Origin: Maribacter sp.
GTDB lineage: Bacteria > Bacteroidota > Bacteroidia > Flavobacteriales > Flavobacteriaceae
Length of the DNA stretch: 5,349 nt
Assembly: GCA_013001935.1 (NCBI GenBank)
Contig: JABDKZ010000318.1
Coordinates: forward strand, 1 to 5,349
Reading direction: 5' to 3'
Part shown: positions 1 through 4,026 of the stretch, one piece after another
Numbering within the stretch: the stretch's first letter is position 1
Layout of the letters: each line of letters begins with the position of its first letter
The notes under the pieces: model-generated
Seen by the model: the letters and a program-made list of their open reading frames with translations, nothing else
Told to the model about the DNA's origin: nothing
Database searches by the model: none
Program-made: the position numbers and the translations under genes

Positions 1-292
1 CGTCAAGTGTTTTTCTATCCAACGTTTTAATTTCTTTTCCCATTACCGAGATATACCCGCTGTCAGGCAACATAAGCCCTACCAAACATTTGATCATAAC
101 CGATTTGCCAGAACCCGATTTGCCCATAACCACAAGGTTTTCGCCCTTGTCAAGTCGCAGTGAAAAACCGTTTAAAACATGGTTATCGCCAAAACTTTTG
201 CGAAGATCTCGGATATCGATTACGGGTTCATCACCCATATTGGAATCTGCCTTATTCAATATTTCTTCATTTTTCAACATATCAAAGTTCAT
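1..292 (-). CDS. MlaF-type ABC transporter ATP-binding protein, N-terminal part (runs off window)
   Basis: ATP-hydrolysing subunit of an MlaFEDB-like ABC transporter that moves phospholipids between the inner and outer membranes; it acts on the cytoplasmic face. Only the first 97 codons are present. A run reading VIDIRDLRKSFGDNHVLNGF leads into the Walker A motif GKSGSGKS at about residues 57-64, followed by IKCLVGLMLPDSG, as usual for ABC ATPases. The signature motif, Walker B and H-loop lie beyond position 1. I chose the ATG at 290-292, which overlaps the stop of the permease gene by 11 bases and suggests translational coupling. ATGs at 278-280 and 236-238 are alternatives; the latter would remove an 18-residue extension rich in Asn and Glu. 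No Shine-Dalgarno sequence helps to decide. The ABC family is certain; the Mla assignment rests on the adjacent MlaE-type permease. Confidence 0.9.
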   Translation of the reverse strand, partial: MNFDMLKNEEILNKADSNMGDEPVIDIRDLRKSFGDNHVLNGFSLRLDKGENLVVMGKSGSGKSVMIKCLVGLMLPDSGYISVMGKEIKTLDRKTLD

Positions 293-1064
293 AAAAAATA
301 TCAGATACAAAAACGGCTATAAAGTCAACAAAAAAGAGAAGTAATGATGCCATTACTACCGCTGTATTTGCTGCTACTCCAACGCCTGCTGTTCCTTTCT
401 TGCTGTAATATCCCTTATAACAACCAACTAGACCTATTGTAAAGCCAAAGAAAAATGATTTAACGGTTGCCGGTATTAAATCACCAAATTCCAAGGCATC
501 GAAAACGGTATTAAAATATAATTGAAAAGATACATCTCCTTTTAAATTTTCGACCAAAGCAGATCCATACAGTGCAATGATATCACCATATATAACCAGC
601 AATGGAAGCATCAAAGTTGTAGCCGCAATTCGCGTGACCACTAAATACTTAAAGGGGTTGGTTCCTGAAACTTCCATGGCATCAATTTGCTCGGTAACCC
701 TCATTGAGCCAAGCTCGGCCCCAATTCCCGATGCAATACGGCCAGCACAGATTAAAGCTGTGATAACTGGGCCAATTTCCCTTACGATCGAAATACCCAC
801 CATATTGGGCATCCAAGAAACAGCACCAAACTCTAATAGCGTAGGTCTTGATTGTAAGGTTAGCACTAAACCAATGATGAACCCTGTGACACCAACCAGA
901 ACAAAAGATCTATTACCCATATTGAAGCATTGCCGTAAAAGTTCCTTAAACTCCCATGGTGGTTTTAGTACTTCCTTAAAGAAGCGCATAGCAAAATAGG
1001 ATAGCTCTCCTATTTCAACAAAGAACTGTCTAAGCTTTCTGGTGGTTTGTTCTGCGTATGCCAT
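282..1064 (-). CDS. mlaE: MlaE-type ABC transporter permease
   Basis: Inner-membrane permease of the MlaE/YrbE/TGD1 family, the channel part of a lipid-trafficking ABC transporter that keeps the outer membrane asymmetric. The product is 260 residues, the normal length. An amphipathic N-terminal stretch (about 1-45) precedes hydrophobic segments near 53-70, 98-110, 142-170, 204-216 and 228-256. The family hallmark loop AGRIASGIGAELGSMRVTEQ lies at about 107-126 and continues IDAMEV; this region contacts the ATPase. I prefer the ATG at 1062-1064 over the in-frame TTG at 1068-1070, which would add only two residues. The gene is first in its operon and overlaps the ATPase gene. An MlaD-type lipid-binding (MCE) protein would be expected further downstream but lies outside the window. 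Assignment to the family is secure; the exact transported lipid and direction cannot be read from sequence. Confidence 0.95.
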   Translation of the reverse strand: MAYAEQTTRKLRQFFVEIGELSYFAMRFFKEVLKPPWEFKELLRQCFNMGNRSFVLVGVTGFIIGLVLTLQSRPTLLEFGAVSWMPNMVGISIVREIGPVITALICAGRIASGIGAELGSMRVTEQIDAMEVSGTNPFKYLVVTRIAATTLMLPLLVIYGDIIALYGSALVENLKGDVSFQLYFNTVFDALEFGDLIPATVKSFFFGFTIGLVGCYKGYYSKKGTAGVGVAANTAVVMASLLLFFVDFIAVFVSDIFYEL

Positions 1065-1092
1065 CTTCAATCACTTTTGAAAAGGAACTACT

Positions 1093-1100
1093 CAAAGATA
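1093..1100 (-). promoter_or_regulatory. -7 element of the mla operon promoter
   Basis: Read on the minus strand this is TATCTTTG, a perfect match to the Bacteroidota -7 consensus TAnnTTTG. It lies 28 bases upstream of the mlaE ATG. No clear -33 TTTG is present at the usual distance. The palindrome at 1123-1136 is placed where an activator could compensate. The transcription start is inferred to be near 1088-1090. Confidence 0.5.
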
Positions 1101-1122
1101 CTTTTAACTACGTATTGAATAA

Positions 1123-1136
1123 ATGACCTAAGTCAT
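1123..1136. promoter_or_regulatory. Perfect palindrome with Crp/Fnr-type architecture
   Basis: ATGAC-CTAA-GTCAT: two perfectly complementary 5-base half-sites separated by 4 bases, the layout of Crp/Fnr-family operators (compare the Fnr site TTGAT-N4-ATCAA). Exactly 22 bases separate it from the TATCTTTG element of the mla promoter, which is the spacing of a class II activator site centred at -41.5. It also lies 98 bases before the ATG of the oppositely oriented small gene at 1235, so it could serve either side. The palindrome is seen directly; the regulator family is inferred. Confidence 0.4.
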
Positions 1137-1234
1137 ATATGATGAATAGTATAAAAAGGAAATTAACACACATGATCTTGCTCATTTCACAGCTCATAAA
1201 TGTCAAATAACTTAGTACCAAGAATAAAAGTGTT

Positions 1235-1471
1235 ATGAAAACAACATTTGAAATACTGCAAACAATTTCACCTTTAGACAAAAAAGTGATACTAGAAAGG
1301 CTTCACAACATGAGGAATATTTGGAATGTGAAGGTAGAGCCGAAAAATAGATTAATATCCTTTGAATATTTAAATGCTGCCGTGTTGAAAATAATACGTA
1401 AGGAAATAAACGATATGGGACTTTTTGTAATGAATGACACCCATCATCTGGATAACAGCACCAAACCTTAA
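1235..1471 (+). CDS. Small protein with HMA-like predicted fold, no CxxC
   Basis: A 78-residue protein of unknown function. Its pattern of hydrophobic strands and helices reads as beta-alpha-beta-beta-alpha-beta: KTTFEILQTI, then helix LDKKVILERLHNM, strand IWNVKVE, strand RLISFEYL, helix AAVLKIIRKEINDMG, strand LFVMND. This is the ferredoxin-like layout of heavy-metal-associated (HMA) domains. The loop after strand 1, where HMA proteins carry CxxC, reads TISPLDK and the whole protein has no cysteine, so copper binding in the usual way is unlikely. The C-terminal tail has DTHHLD, with two histidines that could conceivably bind metal. The gene ends 18 bases before the L,D-transpeptidase gene, so the two probably share a transcript. 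The start ATG follows an A-rich stretch, as is common in Bacteroidota. That it is a real gene is likely; the fold is my inference from pattern only. Confidence 0.75.
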   Translation: MKTTFEILQTISPLDKKVILERLHNMRNIWNVKVEPKNRLISFEYLNAAVLKIIRKEINDMGLFVMNDTHHLDNSTKP

Positions 1472-1489
1472 AACTAGAACATTGGTCAA

Positions 1490-2434
1490 ATGTCAAAGAG
1501 GCTTTTATATACACTGTCTTTTCTTTTACTGCTTTTGATTAGCATAACCTTAGCTAAACTTTTGGAAAGCAATAAGGAAGCTAGTACAAAAAATACACTT
1601 CCAGACCGAGTAATGGTTGCGAAAAACCATTCAATTTCAAGATATATTTTAGTCCAGGATACTGTACCAATTAAAAACTATTTTGATTATATGGATTCAT
1701 TGGTTACAGCTTATGACTCCTTAACCCAATACCCACTTTCAGAACATATATTGGTCAACTTTAATTCATGGATCATTGATACCCTGGCCAATACAGACTA
1801 TTATAGAATGGCAGCGAGGGATTCATTTGTTTATGATCAAAGAGAAATGATCGTCCTTAAACCAAAAGACAGCCTATTTATACCCGATTCCTTAGAAGCG
1901 TATTCAATTATAGATGCCTTTGGTAAGACAAGAATTGATATAAACTTACCTGAATATAAATTACGGATTTTTAAAGATTCTATAGTTACAGCTATATATT
2001 CAATCAGGATTGGACAGAACAAACATAAATATTTAAAAATGGGGGAAAAGCTCACCGACCTTAGGACCAAAACAGGCAATGGCCACATAATACGCTTTCG
2101 AAAAAATCCCGCTTTTTATAACCCTACAACGGGGAAGCAATTTTTTGTAACGCGCCGTGATGATAATAAAACTACGCTGATGCCTCAAATCCCATGGATT
2201 GTAACAGAAATAAGTGGCTTAAGAAATGGTCAACTTATACACCCAACCACCAATCCAAAATCGCTTGGCAAAGCATCTTCAAATGGTTGTATTGGCGTCA
2301 AGGAATCGGATGCTTGGCGTATTTATTATGACTGCCCCATAGGTACAGATTTACATATTCGATACGATTTAAAAATTGTTAATGACTTGGGTACTGAACT
2401 TTTGTTAAAAGACATCTATAAACAGGACATTTGA
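1490..2434 (+). CDS. L,D-transpeptidase (YkuD domain), membrane-anchored or secreted
   Basis: A 314-residue predicted L,D-transpeptidase, an enzyme that makes 3-3 crosslinks in peptidoglycan or attaches proteins to it, using a catalytic cysteine in the periplasm. Residues 5-22 form a hydrophobic segment after a Lys-Arg start, fitting a signal anchor or signal peptide; no lipobox cysteine follows. Residues 30-140 are a poorly recognisable, mainly polar region. The YkuD domain occupies about 140-295: a start reading RIDINLPEYKLRIFKD, the histidine of the HxxT-type motif in IHPTTNP (His251), and the active-site motif SSNGCIGV with Cys267. Most family members have S/T-H-G-C followed by Ile/Val-Arg; here Asn265 replaces that histidine and Gly replaces the Arg. 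The catalytic Cys and the upstream His are kept, so activity is plausible. The gene lies 18 bases after the small HMA-like gene. I see no clear terminator after the stop. Confidence 0.88.
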   Translation: MSKRLLYTLSFLLLLLISITLAKLLESNKEASTKNTLPDRVMVAKNHSISRYILVQDTVPIKNYFDYMDSLVTAYDSLTQYPLSEHILVNFNSWIIDTLANTDYYRMAARDSFVYDQREMIVLKPKDSLFIPDSLEAYSIIDAFGKTRIDINLPEYKLRIFKDSIVTAIYSIRIGQNKHKYLKMGEKLTDLRTKTGNGHIIRFRKNPAFYNPTTGKQFFVTRRDDNKTTLMPQIPWIVTEISGLRNGQLIHPTTNPKSLGKASSNGCIGVKESDAWRIYYDCPIGTDLHIRYDLKIVNDLGTELLLKDIYKQDI

Positions 2435-2492
2435 CTTTGGGATTGAACAAAAATAAAAACATCAATAAATTTTATCTTCAATTATGCCTTCC

Positions 2493-2500
2493 TATATTTA
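2493..2500 (+). promoter_or_regulatory. Candidate -7 element for tRNA-Leu
   Basis: TATATTTA matches seven of eight positions of TAnnTTTG and lies 14 bases before the mature tRNA 5' end, a suitable distance for a tRNA promoter. I cannot find a good -33 TTG at the expected distance, so the call is moderate. Confidence 0.4.
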
Positions 2501-2514
2501 CACCCCAATTTTAT

Positions 2515-2598
2515 GCCCACGTGGTGGAATTGGTAGACACGCTACCTTGAGGGGGTAGTGTTCGAAAGGACGTGCTGGTTCGACTCCAGTCGTGGGCA
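2515..2598 (+). tRNA. tRNA-Leu(GAG)
   Basis: A complete class II tRNA of 84 bases including the discriminator. The acceptor stem GCCCACG (2515-2521) pairs perfectly with CGTGGGC (2591-2597). The D stem is GTG/CAC, with a GG-containing D loop. The anticodon stem CTACC/GGTAG encloses TTGAGGG, giving anticodon GAG at 2549-2551, which reads CUC and CUU leucine codons. A long variable arm (about 2559-2573, GTTC-GAAA-GGAC) is typical of tRNA-Leu. The T arm is GCTGG/CCAGT (one G-U pair) with loop TTCGACT. The discriminator is A at 2598 and CCA is not encoded (the DNA continues CAAAAG). The last 20 bases are duplicated exactly downstream, starting at 2953. Confidence 0.97.
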
Positions 2599-2605
2599 CA
2601 AAAGC
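2579..2605 (+). repeat. Direct repeat copy 1: tRNA-Leu 3' end
   Basis: A 27-base stretch from the T loop of tRNA-Leu through its 3' end and the following CAAAAGC, identical to 2953-2979. The copies are offset by 374 bases and enclose the GIY-YIG gene and two hairpins. The bases flanking the match differ on both sides (G versus A upstream, T versus C downstream). This arrangement resembles the attL/attR pair of a tRNA-integrated element. Confidence 0.9.
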
Positions 2606-2629
2606 TTCCCTTTATATCGGAAGCTTTTT
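2600..2629 (+). terminator. Rho-independent terminator of tRNA-Leu
   Basis: AAAAGCTTCC (2600-2609) pairs perfectly with GGAAGCTTTT (2619-2628) around a 9-base loop, and the 3' arm runs into a stretch of five T. It begins two bases after the discriminator of the tRNA. The ATG of the GIY-YIG gene comes only six bases after the T run. Confidence 0.8.
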
Positions 2630-2635
2630 GCATTT

Positions 2636-2893
2636 ATGAAATACTTCGTTTACATACTATACTCCGAAACTTTTGATACATATTACAAGGGGCAGACAAA
2701 CAATGTGGAAGAAAGGGTGTCACGACATAATTCTGGTTTTGAAAAGGCTACTGCACGTTATCGGCCCTGGTTACTTGTTTGGTTCACCGAAAAGAAAAAC
2801 AGATCAGAGGCGATGAGCCTTGAAAAAAAACTAAAGAACCTGTCCAAGGAACGCACTGCCGACTTCATCAGCAGATATTCCGAAGGCTCTTAA
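2636..2893 (+). CDS. Single-domain GIY-YIG nuclease family protein
   Basis: An 85-residue protein consisting almost entirely of a GIY-YIG nuclease domain of the small UPF0213/YhbQ-like type. The GIY half is FVYILYS (Tyr6) and the YIG half is YYKGQT (residues 16-21, Lys in place of Ile). Arg27 in VEERVSRHN (with His31 and Asn32) and the metal-binding Glu63 in SLEKKLK match the catalytic Arg and Glu of the family. The motif RYRPWLLVWF at 41-50 is also typical. All key residues are present, so nuclease activity is plausible; the natural substrate of these stand-alone proteins is generally not known. I take the ATG at 2636: the reading frame extends upstream into the tRNA, but that part is RNA gene, not protein. 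There is no room for an ordinary promoter between the tRNA terminator and the ATG, so expression probably depends on read-through from the tRNA promoter. Confidence 0.9.
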   Translation: MKYFVYILYSETFDTYYKGQTNNVEERVSRHNSGFEKATARYRPWLLVWFTEKKNRSEAMSLEKKLKNLSKERTADFISRYSEGS

Positions 2894-2903
2894 AACTACC
2901 TGG

Positions 2904-2932
2904 TCCTGATGTTTGGCGTGCCAAAATCAGGA
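2904..2932 (+). repeat. Hairpin 1 after the GIY-YIG gene
   Basis: TCCTGAT (2904-2910) pairs with ATCAGGA (2926-2932). After a single bulged G, TTTGG pairs with CCAAA around a small CGTG loop, giving about 12 base pairs. An alternative outer pairing joins GGTC (2902-2905) with GACC (2937-2940). There is no T run after it, so it is not an ordinary terminator. It directly abuts hairpin 2. It may be a structured 3' UTR or a recognition element of the nuclease. Confidence 0.75.
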
Positions 2933-2953
2933 TGCTGACCCAGGCGTCAGCAT
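2932..2953 (+). repeat. Hairpin 2, abutting the distal tRNA 3' copy
   Basis: ATGCTGAC (2932-2939) pairs perfectly with GTCAGCAT (2946-2953) around the loop CCAGGC. The stem shares one base with hairpin 1 on its left and one with the 27-base repeat on its right, so the hairpin marks the edge of the duplicated tRNA segment. Both hairpins contain GGCGT near or in the apical part. Function unknown. Confidence 0.75.
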
Positions 2954-2979
2954 TCGACTCCAGTCGTGGGCACAAAAGC
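2953..2979 (+). repeat. Direct repeat copy 2: tRNA-Leu 3' end remnant
   Basis: An exact 27-base copy of 2579-2605: T loop, 3' T stem, 3' acceptor strand, discriminator and CAAAAGC. No matching 5' half of a tRNA precedes it, so it cannot fold as a tRNA. Its acceptor strand CGTGGGC (2965-2971) can instead pair perfectly with GCCCACG at 2978-2984, a sequence identical to the 5' acceptor strand of the intact tRNA-Leu. Confidence 0.9.
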
Positions 2980-3010
2980 CCACGCTATTACTTTAATCTT
3001 TAAGGGTTTT
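2974..3010 (+). terminator. Candidate (ancestral tRNA?) terminator
   Basis: AAAAGCCC (2974-2981) can pair with GGGTTTTT (3003-3010) with one G-U pair across a loop of about 21 bases, and the 3' arm is a T run. The long loop makes it a weak hairpin. It stands in the same position relative to the remnant as the strong terminator stands to the intact tRNA, which suggests it was the original tRNA terminator. It would now end transcription of the GIY-YIG message. Confidence 0.4.
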
Positions 3011-3078
3011 TATATAACATATCCCCAACCACTTAATATTTTAACTTTCCTTTTTAATATTACCAGATAATAAAAGTT

Positions 3079-3086
3079 TATATTTG
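3079..3086 (+). promoter_or_regulatory. -7 element of the carH-crtI promoter
   Basis: TATATTTG is a perfect match to the Bacteroidota consensus TAnnTTTG and ends 21 bases before the ATG of the regulator gene. The 5' untranslated region would be short. No clear -33 TTTG is seen. Upstream, TTAATATT occurs twice with a 21-base offset (3033-3040 and 3054-3061), and GTTTA recurs at 3076 and 3086. A MerR-type regulator could bind such direct repeats, but in DNA this AT-rich they may be chance. Confidence 0.5.
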
Positions 3087-3094
3087 TTTAATCT

Positions 3095-3112
3095 TTTAAT
3101 TCATTAAATGAA
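3095..3112. promoter_or_regulatory. Overlapping palindromes across the carH start codon
   Basis: TTTAAT-TC-ATTAAA (3095-3108) and TTCATT-A-AATGAA (3100-3112) are both perfect inverted repeats and overlap each other and the start codon. They could be an operator for autorepression or just a feature of AT-rich sequence. Confidence 0.25.
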
Positions 3113-4007
3113 CAATATTAAGAAAATATTCAGCATCCGGGATTTGGAAAATCTATCCGGAATCAAGGCCCATACCATTCGGATTTGGGAAAAGAGGTAC
3201 AATTTATTATCACCTGAAAGAACAGATACCAACATAAGAACGTATAGCCTTAGTAGCCTGCAAAAATTATTGAATATAAGCTTGCTAAATAAAAACGGAT
3301 ATAAAATATCTAAAATAGCAAAAATTCCAGAGGACGAAATAGCAATTAAAGTAAGGGAGATAGTGTCAAACAAGAGTATGAAAAACCATATTCTAAACGC
3401 TTTCAAACTATCGATGATTAATTTTGATCAGACTTTGTTCACTAATACGTATAACGGTTTATTATCAGAAAATTCGTTTCGAGAAATTTTTAATGATTTC
3501 TTTATTCCCCTATTAAATGAAATTGGTTTATTGTGGCAAACAGACACAATTAATCCAGCCCACGAGCATTTTATTACCGCGTTGATCAAACAAAAAATAT
3601 TAATCAATATTGAAAAACTTCAACAAATTGAACCAACTTCGAAAGACAAGACATTCGTACTTTTTCTCCCTGAAGGCGAAATTCATGACATTGGTTTATT
3701 ATATGTTAATTACGAAATTTTATTAAGAGGTTATAAATCTATATATCTGGGACAATCCATTCCACAGAAAAACTTGGCAGAACTATTAGGATATTCAGAT
3801 AATATTTGTTTTCTTTCTTACTTAACAGTAGCCCCAACTCAGGAAAAAGTAGGAAAATATATTAAAAACTTTGGTGAAATTATCAAAGATTATAAAAATC
3901 CTAATTTCTGGATCATGGGAAAACAAACGATGCATGTTGATCAAACAACCTTACCAGAGTACATTAAAATTTTCACATCCATTAAAGACATAACAAATAA
4001 CCTATAG
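3108..4007 (+). CDS. carH: CarH-type B12-dependent MerR photoreceptor regulator
   Basis: A 299-residue light-responsive repressor of the CarH/LitR family. In the dark, adenosylcobalamin-bound CarH forms tetramers on operator DNA; light breaks the Co-C bond and releases it, allowing carotenoid synthesis. The MerR DNA-binding domain is at about 6-75, with helix-turn-helix IRDLENLSGIKAHTIRIWEK and wing RTYSL. A four-helix bundle (about 88-170) holds LLWQTDTINPAHEHF, which contains the W-x9-EH motif (Trp143, Glu153, His154) that caps the adenosyl group in CarH. The Rossmann-like B12 domain (about 180-297) has GEIHDIG (Glu191, His193, Gly196), where His193 would be the lower axial cobalt ligand. 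The later SxL and GG motifs appear as LSYLT and a degenerate MGK. The gene sits 19 bases upstream of the desaturase gene in an apparent operon. The adenosyl-pocket motif favours CarH over the B12-independent CarA mode. Function is family knowledge; light response here is inferred. Confidence 0.88.
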   Translation: MNNIKKIFSIRDLENLSGIKAHTIRIWEKRYNLLSPERTDTNIRTYSLSSLQKLLNISLLNKNGYKISKIAKIPEDEIAIKVREIVSNKSMKNHILNAFKLSMINFDQTLFTNTYNGLLSENSFREIFNDFFIPLLNEIGLLWQTDTINPAHEHFITALIKQKILINIEKLQQIEPTSKDKTFVLFLPEGEIHDIGLLYVNYEILLRGYKSIYLGQSIPQKNLAELLGYSDNICFLSYLTVAPTQEKVGKYIKNFGEIIKDYKNPNFWIMGKQTMHVDQTTLPEYIKIFTSIKDITNNL

Positions 4008-4026
4008 CTTAAATCCCCAAATTTAA

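Larger units (their letters stand above)
2606..2979 (+). mobile_element. Candidate minimal mobile unit: GIY-YIG gene inserted at tRNA-Leu 3' end
   Basis: The 374 bases between the ends of the two direct repeats hold the remainder of a terminator, a GIY-YIG nuclease gene, two adjacent hairpins and a second copy of the tRNA 3' end. The most economical reading is insertion into the tRNA gene, with the unit supplying a new 3' end so the tRNA stays functional. The unit is somewhat richer in G and C (about 42% by my count over 2641-2890) than much of the neighbouring regulator gene. There is no integrase or transposase other than the GIY-YIG protein. The repeats are direct observation; insertion and mobility are inference. 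A degraded tandem tRNA duplication is the alternative. Confidence 0.45.

Noticed and set aside
90..344. Open frame of 84 codons on the plus strand opposite the ATPase gene start
   Set aside because: It overlaps the Walker A coding region and the mlaE end on the other strand and has no recognisable motif.
577..999. Open frame of 140 codons on the plus strand opposite the permease
   Set aside because: It is the antisense shadow of a well-supported MlaE gene and shows no recognisable domain.
1065..1070. TTG start for the MlaE permease at 1068-1070
   Set aside because: It adds only two residues before an ordinary ATG at 1062-1064, which I consider the likelier start.
1211..1222. Near-palindrome CTTAGTACCAAG just before the small HMA-like gene
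   Set aside because: Only an imperfect 12-base inverted repeat, too short and without supporting context to call an operator.
1233..1514. Minus-strand frame covering the small HMA-like gene
   Set aside because: It is antisense to a gene with a sensible fold pattern and operon position. Its cysteine- and serine-rich composition looks like a shadow frame.
1837..2088. Minus-strand frame inside the L,D-transpeptidase gene
   Set aside because: Antisense shadow of the YkuD coding region without motifs.
2558..2635. Upstream in-frame extension of the GIY-YIG gene from a GTG at 2558
   Set aside because: The extra 26 codons lie in the variable and T arms of tRNA-Leu and in its terminator. The GIY-YIG domain begins right after the ATG at 2636.
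3001..3107. Cobalamin riboswitch before the B12-dependent regulator
   Set aside because: The leader is short and AT-rich, with no B12-box-like conserved segment; control appears to be through the protein.
3104..3406. Minus-strand hydrophobic frame of 100 codons opposite the carH start
   Set aside because: Antisense to the conserved MerR domain; the hydrophobic look comes from AT-rich reverse codons.
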